Source: Algoriphagus zhangzhouensis (GTDB lineage Bacteria; Bacteroidota; Bacteroidia; Cytophagales; Cyclobacteriaceae). Taken from it: 64,000 nucleotides of DNA. The stretch spans positions 538,757 to 602,756 of the forward strand of contig NZ_FRXN01000003.1 in NCBI RefSeq assembly GCF_900148515.1. The letters run 5' to 3'. Both the position numbers and the translations under genes were made by a program. Shown one piece after another: positions 18,497-26,922 of this stretch (its first letter is position 1; each line of letters opens with the position of its first letter). Below the pieces are notes generated by a model. That model made no database searches, was not told the origin of the DNA, and saw only the letters and a list, made by a program, of their open reading frames with translations.

Positions 18497-21469
18497 TTAG
18501 AAGTTAAGATTGATACCTGCAGTGAACTGCTTAGCATTTGGATATGAACCATAAGTAGTTCCGATAGAGTTTGCCTCTGGATCGATGCCATTGTATTTGG
18601 TGAAAGTCGCCAAATTCAATCCTTGCACGAATAGAGAAGCAGAGCTCATTCCCACTTTGCTAGCAGCAACAGAAGGAAGTGTATAGTTCAATGTTACTTG
18701 CTTCAATCTGATATATCCTCCATCGCTCAACAAACGAGTAGAAGATGTGTTGATAGCAGAAGTTCCTGGAGCTTGTCCACCTTCATATGGCCTACCTACT
18801 GTGGTAATGTCCCCAGGCTGCTTCCAGTAATCTTCTTGATTGATCAATAAGTTGCCAGTTCCAGAGCCCCAGTTACCAAGGTTATACAAATCTTGGTTGA
18901 ACGCTAGGTTTCCGAACTGATATTGGAAGAATACTTCCAAAGAAACTGGACCATAAGTCAATGTATTCGATAAACCACCATAGCTGCTTGGAAGCGCACT
19001 TCCGATATAGCTCAAAGTAGACTCACCTGCCACATACGTATATCCACCATTCAAATCGCTGAACATTTGACGTCCATTCGCTGGATTCACACCCATGTAA
19101 GTGTTCATGTACCAGAAGGAAATCGGCTTACCTACGATCAAAGAGTTACCTACTCTATCCAATCCATCATATAGGGATATCAATTCGTTCTCCAAGAATG
19201 TAATGTTGAATCCAGTATTCCATTGGAATTTACCTGCTACAATGTTTACAGTTTGGATATCCAAATCAATTCCTTGGTTTCTAACTTGACCAGTGTTTCT
19301 AGTAATAGATCCAAATCCTGAGTCAGTTGGAAGAGGTGTATTGAACAATAGATCATTTGAATTCTTTCTCCAGAAGTCTACAGTACCGATGATTCTTCCG
19401 TTGAACAAGGTCCAGTCCAAACCAATGTTGAAGGTTTCTGCTTCTTCCCAAGTCAACAAGTCATTACCCAATTGAGAAAGAGACAAAGCACCTTCTCCTA
19501 GATATTGACCTCCATCACTTACAAGAGATCTTGAAGCAAAGTCAGAAATCAAAGAGTTACCAGTTACACCATAAGAAGCTCTCATTCTCAAGTTGTCCAA
19601 CCAAGTCACATCCTGCAAGAATGCTTCAGAAGACAATCTCCATCCGAGGGATGCAGCGTAGAATGTACCCCACTTATTTTGCTCACCAAACCTTGAGTGA
19701 CCGTCTCTTCTCAAAGTGAAGTCAGCAGTATATCTGTCATCGTAATCATATTTCGCCTGACCGAAAATACCAGCTCTTTTATACTCTGTGAAGTTTGAGT
19801 TAACCGCAAATGGAGTAGCAGCGTTTTGAAGATAAATCAAAGTTGGATTAGGAAAACCTCTACCGGTAGCAGATTGCAAGTCATCTTGAGCACCTTTATA
19901 CTCAAAACCTAAAATACCAGAAATGGTATGCACATCATTAAACTTCTTGTTGAAGTTGAAGTTGTGGTTGGTATTAAAGTTATTCTTTCTTCTAGCAGTA
20001 AATACAGAAGCACCACCATAAGAAGAGAATACTGGAATAGTAGAAGGTCTGTTATTGATATCTGCGTTGTCGGAGAAGTCAATACCGAAATAAGAAGTAA
20101 AGCTCAACCAAGGAGCAAATTGATAGTTCAACTGCAAATTAGATACAGTTTGAACAGTCTTAGCACTTCTCAATTCTTCATAAACACCCTGAACGATGTT
20201 ATATCCGAACAAGTGATTCGAAGGATATGCACCGAATGTACCGTCTTCGTTGTAAATAGGGACATTTGGTCTAGCAGAATAACCTGCCATGAAAGGACCG
20301 TTTACAAAGTTACCTCTATCAATGGTACCGTTTGTCTCTTGGAATGCCAAAGAAATGTTTGCAGAAACAGTAAACTTCTTACTTGGTCTGTGAGTCAAAT
20401 TCAAACGACCAGTCGCTCTTTGATAGTCAGACTGAATCACTTGACCTTCTTGCTTGGTATAAGAACCAGAAAGGAAGAAAGTAGTCTTTTCATCACCACC
20501 AGAAACAGACAAATCATAAACACTCAAACGAGCTGTTCTGTACAAGGCATCCACCCAATCATAAGACTCCAAATTTGGATCCTCAGGATTACCATAAGTA
20601 GCAGCTGCATTTGCTGGATTCAATCCTGCATTGATGTATGCATCTCTTTTGATAGTTGCCAATTGAGTAGCATCCATTACGTCATACAATGCCAATGGCT
20701 GAACGATACCCTCTTGAACAGAAATTCTTGTTTTTGTAGATCCTTTAGAACCCTTTTTGGTAGTAATCAAAACTACACCATTCGCTGCCTGAGCTCCATA
20801 GATTGCTGCAGCTGCTGCATCTTTCAATACCTCAATTGATTCGATATCATTTGGGTTGATTGAAGCCAAAGCATTTTGAGAACCTTGACCAGAAAGACCA
20901 CCATTATTTACCTGAACACCATCCACAATATAAAGTGGATCATTCCCAGCATTAATGGAGCCTACACCACGAATTCTCACGTTCAATGTACCACCTGGCT
21001 GACCAGAAGTGGAAGTCACTTGAACACCCGCGATACGACCTTGCATCGCACGGTCAAAAGATTGCATTGGAAGATCTTGGAAGATCTCACCTTTTACGGA
21101 TGCAATCGCACCTGTAATCTCTCTTTTTGATTGATCACCGTATGAAGTGATCACAAATTCAGAAAGGGCCTGAACATCTGGCTCCAAAGCTACATTAATA
21201 GTAGCTTGATTACCGATGGTAACCTCCTGAGATCTTAGCCCAACAAAGCTAAAGACCAAAACATTGCTTCCGGCTGGAACAGAGATTGAATAGTTACCAT
21301 CTAAATCAGTGGCAGTACCAATCGTTGTTCCCTTCACCAGAACTGTTGCACCTGGCACACCTAAGCCATCCTCAGTGGATGTGATGACACCAGTGATCAC
21401 ACGGCTTTGAGCAAACACTACCGCGCTCGCAAAAAACAGCATGAGTCCTAGAAGTAAAACTTTCCTCAT
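18497..21469 (-). CDS. SusC/RagA family TonB-linked outer-membrane transporter
   Basis: The 990-residue protein has a signal peptide (ending FAQS), a carboxypeptidase-D regulatory-like domain (about 22-105; 'GVITSTEDGLGVPGATVLV'), a TonB plug (about 110-235; 'VTSTSGQPGGTLNVRIRG', 'IESIEVLKDAAAAAIYG', 'GVVLITTKKGSKG') and a 22-strand barrel to the C-terminal 'FTAGINLNF'. It imports its ligand across the outer membrane using TonB/ExbBD energy, together with the SusD partner downstream. It is first in a three-gene operon ending at the terminator near 16.15 kb. No sigma/anti-sigma pair is adjacent. Confidence 0.96.
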   Translation of the reverse strand: MRKVLLLGLMLFFASAVVFAQSRVITGVITSTEDGLGVPGATVLVKGTTIGTATDLDGNYSISVPAGSNVLVFSFVGLRSQEVTIGNQATINVALEPDVQALSEFVITSYGDQSKREITGAIASVKGEIFQDLPMQSFDRAMQGRIAGVQVTSTSGQPGGTLNVRIRGVGSINAGNDPLYIVDGVQVNNGGLSGQGSQNALASINPNDIESIEVLKDAAAAAIYGAQAANGVVLITTKKGSKGSTKTRISVQEGIVQPLALYDVMDATQLATIKRDAYINAGLNPANAAATYGNPEDPNLESYDWVDALYRTARLSVYDLSVSGGDEKTTFFLSGSYTKQEGQVIQSDYQRATGRLNLTHRPSKKFTVSANISLAFQETNGTIDRGNFVNGPFMAGYSARPNVPIYNEDGTFGAYPSNHLFGYNIVQGVYEELRSAKTVQTVSNLQLNYQFAPWLSFTSYFGIDFSDNADINNRPSTIPVFSSYGGASVFTARRKNNFNTNHNFNFNKKFNDVHTISGILGFEYKGAQDDLQSATGRGFPNPTLIYLQNAATPFAVNSNFTEYKRAGIFGQAKYDYDDRYTADFTLRRDGHSRFGEQNKWGTFYAASLGWRLSSEAFLQDVTWLDNLRMRASYGVTGNSLISDFASRSLVSDGGQYLGEGALSLSQLGNDLLTWEEAETFNIGLDWTLFNGRIIGTVDFWRKNSNDLLFNTPLPTDSGFGSITRNTGQVRNQGIDLDIQTVNIVAGKFQWNTGFNITFLENELISLYDGLDRVGNSLIVGKPISFWYMNTYMGVNPANGRQMFSDLNGGYTYVAGESTLSYIGSALPSSYGGLSNTLTYGPVSLEVFFQYQFGNLAFNQDLYNLGNWGSGTGNLLINQEDYWKQPGDITTVGRPYEGGQAPGTSAINTSSTRLLSDGGYIRLKQVTLNYTLPSVAASKVGMSSASLFVQGLNLATFTKYNGIDPEANSIGTTYGSYPNAKQFTAGINLNF

Positions 21470-21499
21470 ATTTGGTTAAATTATGGTTTAAATTATACA

Positions 21500-21530
21500 C
21501 AATGATATTCGATATCTTATTATCCTACAA
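21500..21530 (-). promoter_or_regulatory. Candidate promoter of the susC-like operon
   Basis: On the minus strand TTG (21528-21530), a 20-nt spacer and TATCATTG (21500-21507) resemble the Bacteroidetes pattern TTG-N19-21-TAnnTTTG with one mismatch. The -7 element lies about 30 nt before the susC ATG. Confidence 0.4.
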
Positions 21531-21952
21531 GTAGTTAACTAGGAAATTTTATGATTGTTCTTTTCGAGATTTTAGTGCAATTGTCTAAAAATAGAGAGAA
21601 ATCGAAATAAAATTCTGATCAATTTTCAAATGCATATTTTTGCAGAATTTTTTATTGACAATTGAATGTTAACAAAAGTTAATTTTAAGTTAAAAAAATA
21701 TTTACAGTCAATTTTACCTATTTAAATACACGATACATTTTTTTATTCGCCAATAAATAGATTTATCAAAATATAATATCTCAAACCTTTAAATAACGTT
21801 TAAAACAATACTAATTTTATAAAAAACTAAAAATTACGACTCATTAAATAAGTTTATTTAGAAAAATATAAGATGTTTTTATATGTTTTTCGGAATTTTA
21901 TTTTGCGCAAAACAAAGTCTTAAAGAGATCAAAAAATAATATTGATAAGGCT
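21531..21952. other. AT-rich gene-free stretch upstream of the susC-like operon
   Basis: This stretch of about 420 bp is strongly A/T-rich and contains no convincing ORF, RNA gene or strong stem-loop. It is the leader/upstream region of the susC operon and the 3' side of the PorE-like gene. Regulatory binding sites are possible but I cannot point to one. Confidence 0.6.
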
Positions 21953-23875
21953 TTATAATACTTTGATAGTAATTCTTCTATTCAAAGCTTGGTTAGCTAA
22001 TGTAGTATTTGGTACCATAGGAACTGTATCCCCCTTACCTTCTACAAGCACTCTACCCGGAAGCATGCCGTTTTCGATGAGATAGGTTTGAACGCTCGTA
22101 GCTCTCTGCAGACTCAATGTTTGATTGTAACTAGAAGAACCTACATTATCTGTATGACCCGTCACTAAAATATTGACGTTCGGATTCTCATTTAAAAATT
22201 TCACCAATCGTTTCAACGAGGTAAGCGACTCAGACTTCAGGTCATATTTATCAAAATCAAAGAAGATGTTTTCAAAGACAAATTCTTCTCCGGAGGCCAC
22301 TGGTGTCAATTGAACCTCTAAGTCTTTTACATTTTGAATCTTGTCTCTTTCAACATTGAAAATCTTTGGCAAGAAACCTTTTTTCTCAACATAAAGCCCT
22401 GAAATGGATTTTTCCGGATAGAGCATCATAAATTCCCCAGTCTTTCCGTCCGCTTTGAATTCGTAGAGAGTACTGTCATTTGTCAAGGATATCAGTGACA
22501 AAGTCGCATCAATTGGTTCCCCAGTTTTGGAATTAAAGACCTTACCTCCAGTCACAGTTAAGTTCTCTCCCAAATAGATTTCTTTCGGGAATTTAAAACG
22601 ATATAGCAAAGAACGATCTTGCTCAGTATGCTCCGATTTCAATTCCGTATAGTAGGCGTAATCCTTCTGCGCTGTGATAAATAAAGCCACCTGATCCAAT
22701 TGATCATTGATTGGCAATCCTAGATTTTCAGGTTCATGAAACTCCCCTTCCTCTACCCGAGTCAAGAATATATCCATTCCACCAAAGCCCATATGTCCAT
22801 TTGAGGCAAAAAAGAGAATTTCATTATTGAAAAACATAAAAGGAGAAATCTCATCCTTTGGAGTATTGACAGTTTCACCAAGATTTTTGGCGTCCGACCA
22901 AGAACCATCAGGCATTCGCACAGAATAATAGATGTCATTCCCTCCTAATCCCCCTCTTCGATTAGAAGAAAAGAATAAAATCCTACCATCCGCTGATAGA
23001 GATGGCTGGGAGTCCCAATATCTGGAATTGACTTTCTTCCCCATATTTTTAGGCCTTTGCCATCTTCCATTAACCTTGTAGGCAATATAAAGATCACAGC
23101 TACCTTCTGAATCCGGAGCATCGCATGATGTATAAATCAGGATATTTCCATCAGCCGTAACAGAACATGTTCCTTCATTGTATTGAGAATTGATCGTTTC
23201 AGCTATACTTTGAGGAAGAGTCCACCCCCCTTCCGGGTTCATATAAGCAGTAAAAATATCCTCTTTGTCGAAGTTGCCAGTCCCATCTCTTTTGGTAAAA
23301 AGAATTTGCTCACCATCTGCAGTTAGAACTGGAAAATATTGAAGCTGAAAGTTATTCAATGGATCTTCCAAAATCTCAATTTCGATAGACATCACATTTC
23401 CCAACTGGGATTTAATGAAATCCATTTGAGCCTTCATCTCCTTATAATACATATGGGTCCGAAATGAATCCTCCAACAATGGATCAACCGCCTCAAATTC
23501 CGTTAAGGCTTTTTCAAAATCACCCTTCTTTAGATAAATATTGGTAAAAACCCACCCTATATCTGCTGAATGCTTTGGTTTTGCATTTTTACCAGAAAGT
23601 CTGGATCGACCGGATTCTGCTACCCGTTCAGCTTCTTCCAAATCACCCATAGTGATCAGAAGTTGCGACATTTTCACATACGCCTCAATGAAAGAGCCTT
23701 CCCTGTTGATTGCATCTTGAAATTTCTCGATTGCTTCAGGGTATTTTCTTTGAGAAATCAGCTCTTCGCCTTCCTTATAAAAACGGGTAGCCCGACCATC
23801 GATGATGGAGAATTCCTGCGAAAACGCATAGGAACACAGAAAAAACAGTAAAAAACTTAAGAAAACAGGGCGCAT
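21953..23875 (-). CDS. PorE-like OmpA-family protein: TPR, PD40 propeller, regulatory-like and OmpA domains
   Basis: I chose the ATG at 23875 because it gives a clean signal peptide (MRPVFLSFLL... ending YAFSQ). The longer frame to 24007 overlaps queE. Domains in order over 640 residues are TPR repeats (about 25-150), a five-bladed PD40/WD40-like propeller (about 180-430; 'ADGRILFFSSNRRGGLGGNDIYY'-type blades, first 20 residues typical), a carboxypeptidase-regulatory-like domain (about 455-535) and a C-terminal OmpA peptidoglycan-binding domain (about 545-640; 'FDFDKYDL', 'TGHTDNVGS', 'ALNRRI'). This order matches PorE of the T9SS. Bacteroidota carry several paralogues, so the T9SS role is probable rather than certain. 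Confidence 0.85.
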   Translation of the reverse strand: MRPVFLSFLLFFLCSYAFSQEFSIIDGRATRFYKEGEELISQRKYPEAIEKFQDAINREGSFIEAYVKMSQLLITMGDLEEAERVAESGRSRLSGKNAKPKHSADIGWVFTNIYLKKGDFEKALTEFEAVDPLLEDSFRTHMYYKEMKAQMDFIKSQLGNVMSIEIEILEDPLNNFQLQYFPVLTADGEQILFTKRDGTGNFDKEDIFTAYMNPEGGWTLPQSIAETINSQYNEGTCSVTADGNILIYTSCDAPDSEGSCDLYIAYKVNGRWQRPKNMGKKVNSRYWDSQPSLSADGRILFFSSNRRGGLGGNDIYYSVRMPDGSWSDAKNLGETVNTPKDEISPFMFFNNEILFFASNGHMGFGGMDIFLTRVEEGEFHEPENLGLPINDQLDQVALFITAQKDYAYYTELKSEHTEQDRSLLYRFKFPKEIYLGENLTVTGGKVFNSKTGEPIDATLSLISLTNDSTLYEFKADGKTGEFMMLYPEKSISGLYVEKKGFLPKIFNVERDKIQNVKDLEVQLTPVASGEEFVFENIFFDFDKYDLKSESLTSLKRLVKFLNENPNVNILVTGHTDNVGSSSYNQTLSLQRATSVQTYLIENGMLPGRVLVEGKGDTVPMVPNTTLANQALNRRITIKVL

Positions 23876-23879
23876 GGAC

Positions 23880-24506
23880 TTAAGGTATGTCCATAAATTT
23901 ATGAGTTTGTAGGGAAATATTCCAAGTTGGGTGATTTTTAACGTAATCGATAATGATTGGAGTAAACTTTTCAGCTTTGCTCCACTCTGGTTGAAGCCTC
24001 TTTTCACAGGAAGAATTCACCAAAGCCGCATGCTCCTCGGCGAAGTCAAAATCGCTTTTATGAAATACTACAACTTTCAATTCATTCGCTTGCTCGTAAA
24101 TAGAAGGATGAGGCTTTTTGAATTTTTTGGGTGAAAAGCAAACCCAGTCAAAATCACCTGAAAAGGGATGCGCCCCTGAGGTTTCAATATTAGTTGTAAA
24201 TCCTTTTTCCTTCAACATCTTAGTCAAAGGTCCCAAATCATACATTAGTGGCTCACCTCCGGTAATGACCACTAAGCGACCTGGATGATTCAATCCTTCC
24301 TTTACTATTTGCTCGATGGATAAAACGGGCCATTTGCCGGCCTCCCAAGATTCTTTGACATCACACCAGACACAACCTACATCACAGCCTCCAAGCCGGA
24401 TAAAATAAGCTGGATGCCCAGTAAATCTCCCTTCTCCCTGAATCGTATAAAAAGCTTCCATGATAGGAAGCATCAGTCCTTTTGCTACTTGATCTTTGGT
24501 ATTCAT
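23880..24506 (-). CDS. queE: 7-carboxy-7-deazaguanine synthase (QueE), radical SAM
   Basis: QueE rearranges 6-carboxytetrahydropterin to 7-carboxy-7-deazaguanine on the way to queuosine. The 208-residue protein has 'FYTIQGEGRFTGHPAYFIRLGG' (split here at the conserved QGEG) and then the 4Fe-4S motif C41-x3-C45-x2-C48 in 'GGCDVGCVWCDV'. It also has 'VVITGGEPLMY' (SAM-binding GGEP) and 'NIETSGAHPF'. The start could also be Met12. The next gene, PorE-like, begins 4 bp after its stop. queD is elsewhere in this window. Confidence 0.94.
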   Translation of the reverse strand: MNTKDQVAKGLMLPIMEAFYTIQGEGRFTGHPAYFIRLGGCDVGCVWCDVKESWEAGKWPVLSIEQIVKEGLNHPGRLVVITGGEPLMYDLGPLTKMLKEKGFTTNIETSGAHPFSGDFDWVCFSPKKFKKPHPSIYEQANELKVVVFHKSDFDFAEEHAALVNSSCEKRLQPEWSKAEKFTPIIIDYVKNHPTWNISLQTHKFMDIP

Positions 24507-24570
24507 GAATTTTTGATAAAGCGGGCGATTGAACCGCTGGTGAATTTTGAATTTGCAAAGGTAGCTGTTT

Positions 24571-24609
24571 GAATTGGAAAATTGAAAAATTACAAGATTG
24601 TAAAATTGA
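24571..24609. repeat. AT-rich TTGRAA-type repeat tract downstream of the GNAT gene
   Basis: The tract consists of degenerate units of the form ATTGAAAA / ATTGTAAA / GAATTGGAAA. Similar tracts lie on the other side of the GNAT gene (25041-25092) and, inverted, at 25131-25163. Confidence 0.55.
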
Positions 24610-24618
24610 CCTCTAATT

Positions 24619-25074
24619 CTACAACCCTTTCTCCATCACTATCCTGTAATCCTCCACTCCTCCTTTGGGAATTACCTCCAAAATTTTGAAGCCTCTTTTC
24701 AATCCAAAAGAGATCATTGCTGGAAATCTATTTCTTGTTTTGAAAAAGACTTTGGCAAACCCTTTTTCCTTTGCCCAGTTTTCTTGAAAATCAGCCAATG
24801 AGTCTGCAACACCAAACTTCCGGAATTCAGGCCTTACCCCTCCCATCCAGGAATAAAAAGTCTCCGGAGTATCGCTTTGATAGCCAACTTTGAATCCGAT
24901 CAGCTCTCCTTCCTTTTCTGCCACCAGAGCCAAATACAAGCGATGCTTTAACCGATCACTATAAAAATCAAGAGAAGCTTTTCCAGGGAACTCCGGGATT
25001 TGCTGATGCATCCACAAAAGTTCCTCAAGAGAAGCTTCTCGAATTTTAAATTGAATATTGGAAGATTGTAACAT
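24619..25074 (-). CDS. GNAT family N-acetyltransferase
   Basis: This 151-residue protein has the GNAT fold: 'IREASLEELLWMH' (beta1-alpha1), 'YLALVAEKEGELIGFKVGY' (beta2-3) and 'GGVRPEFRKFGVADSLADFQENWAKEKGF' carrying the acetyl-CoA pyrophosphate loop as R-x-x-G-V/A in 'RPEFRKFGVA'. The substrate is unknown. Its first nine codons (MLQSSNIQF) are encoded by a flanking AT-rich repeat unit, so the true start may be later. The gene sits alone between repeat tracts, suggesting insertion as a cassette. Confidence 0.82.
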   Translation of the reverse strand: MLQSSNIQFKIREASLEELLWMHQQIPEFPGKASLDFYSDRLKHRLYLALVAEKEGELIGFKVGYQSDTPETFYSWMGGVRPEFRKFGVADSLADFQENWAKEKGFAKVFFKTRNRFPAMISFGLKRGFKILEVIPKGGVEDYRIVMEKGL

Positions 25075-25092
25075 TGAAAAATTGGAAGATTA
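25041..25092. repeat. AT-rich TTGRAA-type repeat tract at the 5' end of the GNAT gene
   Basis: Units such as ATTGGAAGATTGTAACATTG and ATTGAAAAATTGGAAGATT resemble the tract at 24571-24609. The predicted GNAT start codon lies inside it. Confidence 0.55.
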
Positions 25093-25130
25093 TTTACGGA
25101 TTTAGATGTGAATTTACTTTTAAACCCTTC

Positions 25131-25163
25131 TAATTTTCAAATCTTTCAATTTTCAAATTTTTT
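25131..25163. repeat. Inverted copy of the TTGRAA-type repeat before the M20 gene end
   Basis: CAATTTTCAAATCTTTCAA-type units are the reverse complement of the tracts around the GNAT gene. With 25041-25092 they could form a long imperfect hairpin. Confidence 0.5.
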
Positions 25164-26751
25164 AATCCTTTTTAATCGTAGGATAAGTCACTCCCAATTG
25201 TTCCAAATACGTATCATACTTAGTTTCATCATAATAGAACTTCTCCATTTCAGGACGGAATTTCTTCATGATTCCCTCATTCAAATAAATTGGAGGCACA
25301 TCGTCAGCAGATATCATTGGCTTATATTGTTCTTCTTTGGTTTGAACATTTTTGAAATAATCCCAAGCCTGATCTACCAATTCCGGTTTCAGTAAGAAAT
25401 CCAAAATGGTCATCGCTTCAGCTTTAGCTCCGGCAGTTACACCTTTATGAGCAATCGGAGTTGCCATCGCAATTGCATTTGCCCAATGATGACCAGGAAG
25501 TCCTGGAATATTTGAAGGGAATCTCATCGTTACAGTAGGTAATACCCAGGACACATCTCCAATATCATCCGAACCACCAGATCGTAGTTCTGTAGCTGGC
25601 GGTCTCAAAGTATCCAGTTTGGTTGGCAAACCTCTTTGCTCTGATCCCAACTCTTTCTGAAGTGCTTTTGCCAAAGTCTGGTCATTTTCATCCCAAGTAG
25701 GAAGACCAACCTGAACGATATTTTGATACATCGTCTCAGCAATCACCTTATTGAAGTGTCTAGGCCATGCAGTCCCCATAATTTTAGAAGTCATGGAAGT
25801 CCTAGTCATCATAGCAGCTCCTTCTGCAATCTCATTAGCTTGCTCATACATATCCATAATACCATCGTATTTCACATCACGGAAATAATACCAAATAGAA
25901 GCTTGAGAAGGAACCACATTTGGTTGATCTCCCCCATCAGTGATAACAGAGTGAGATCTTTTTGTAGGACTCAAATGCTCTCGCTTATAGTTCCAGCCTA
26001 TATTCATCAATTCAGTGGCATCTGCAGCACTTCTTCCTCTCCAAGGAGCTCCTGCAGCATGAGCCGCTTCACCAGCAAAAGTGTATTCTACCGAAATCAA
26101 TCCGGTACCTGAGGCAGCTCCGTAGCTTACACCCAAATTATTTCCTACGTGAGTGAAAATACAGATATCGATATCATCAAACATGCCGTCTCGAGCGAAC
26201 CAAGCTTTGGCAGCCACCAATTCTTCGGCAATCCCTGGCCAGAGAACCAATGTCCCGCCGATGTTTTCCCGCTCCATAATTTCCTTCACTGCCAAAGCAG
26301 AAGTGATATTCAATGGAATACCTGCATTATGACCTTCTCCATGACCAGGAGCTCCTTCTACGATTGGTTTATGATAAGCTACCCCAGGATATTGAGATGC
26401 TTTCGGGATATCATCTACATCAGAACCTAGGGCGATAACAGGTCCATCTCCATTACTCCAAGTGGCAACCCAAGCTGTAGGAATTCCTGAGAACCCATGC
26501 TTGATTTCAAAACCATTTGATTCCAAAATCCCAGTCAAATATTTGGAAGATTCAAACTCCTGAAATCCCAATTCAGCGAAACTGAAAATCTTATCGACCA
26601 TCACTTGACTTTGCTTGTGATGATCCTGAACAATTCCAGCTACCTCAGTTTTGAGAGCTTCAATTTGTTTGGGTGAATACTTTTTTTGGCCATAGCTGGC
26701 TCCACTTAGCCCTACCAGCAAGGCTAGGCCTAATAGTTTAATTTTTTTCAT
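25162..26751 (-). CDS. M20 family amidohydrolase, AbgB-like (p-aminobenzoyl-glutamate hydrolase type)
   Basis: This 529-residue exported metallo-amidohydrolase has a signal peptide (residues 1-21, ASYGQ). Metal-site motifs are 'GSDVDDIP' (Asp111/Asp113 region) and 'GHGEGHNAG' (His137, His141), then 'GIAEELVAAK' with the catalytic Glu pair, and 'THVGNNLGVSYG'. Residues about 225-350 form the M20 dimerisation domain. 'ELRSGGSDDIGDVSWVLPT' and a C-terminal 'GHHWANAIAMATPIAHKG' complete the site. Closest in kind to AbgB-like proteins acting on aminoacyl-benzoate or N-acyl amino acids. The substrate here is unknown. It is divergent from leuS. Confidence 0.9.
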   Translation of the reverse strand: MKKIKLLGLALLVGLSGASYGQKKYSPKQIEALKTEVAGIVQDHHKQSQVMVDKIFSFAELGFQEFESSKYLTGILESNGFEIKHGFSGIPTAWVATWSNGDGPVIALGSDVDDIPKASQYPGVAYHKPIVEGAPGHGEGHNAGIPLNITSALAVKEIMERENIGGTLVLWPGIAEELVAAKAWFARDGMFDDIDICIFTHVGNNLGVSYGAASGTGLISVEYTFAGEAAHAAGAPWRGRSAADATELMNIGWNYKREHLSPTKRSHSVITDGGDQPNVVPSQASIWYYFRDVKYDGIMDMYEQANEIAEGAAMMTRTSMTSKIMGTAWPRHFNKVIAETMYQNIVQVGLPTWDENDQTLAKALQKELGSEQRGLPTKLDTLRPPATELRSGGSDDIGDVSWVLPTVTMRFPSNIPGLPGHHWANAIAMATPIAHKGVTAGAKAEAMTILDFLLKPELVDQAWDYFKNVQTKEEQYKPMISADDVPPIYLNEGIMKKFRPEMEKFYYDETKYDTYLEQLGVTYPTIKKD

Positions 26752-26878
26752 AAGCGTTGGTGGTTGTATGTGTGGAATTTAGCAAAAACCTGAAAAGAAA
26801 GGATATAAAAATGACCAATGGAAAAATCTCAATTCGAGAGGAATTGAAAATTTGCTTACCAAACCCGCTCGATTTTTC

Positions 26879-26886
26879 TATTTTTG
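26879..26886 (+). promoter_or_regulatory. Bacteroidetes-type -7 element (TATTTTTG) upstream of leuS
   Basis: The octamer matches TAnnTTTG exactly, 36 bp before the leuS ATG. A TTTG at 26851-26854 is a possible -33 element, but the spacing of 24 nt is slightly long. I see no T-box or leader-peptide structure. Confidence 0.4.
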
Positions 26887-26922
26887 CAGGCGTTTAGCTA
26901 AAATTTCAAGAAAATTACAATC

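Noticed and set aside
19928-20839. A 303-codon open frame on the plus strand
   Set aside because: It lies fully antisense to the SusC gene, has no signal or domain pattern and an odd composition; it is a shadow of the coding strand.
24571-25163. CRISPR array or IS ends around the GNAT gene
   Set aside because: Units are degenerate, variable in length and without spacers or transposase; treated as AT-rich repeats.
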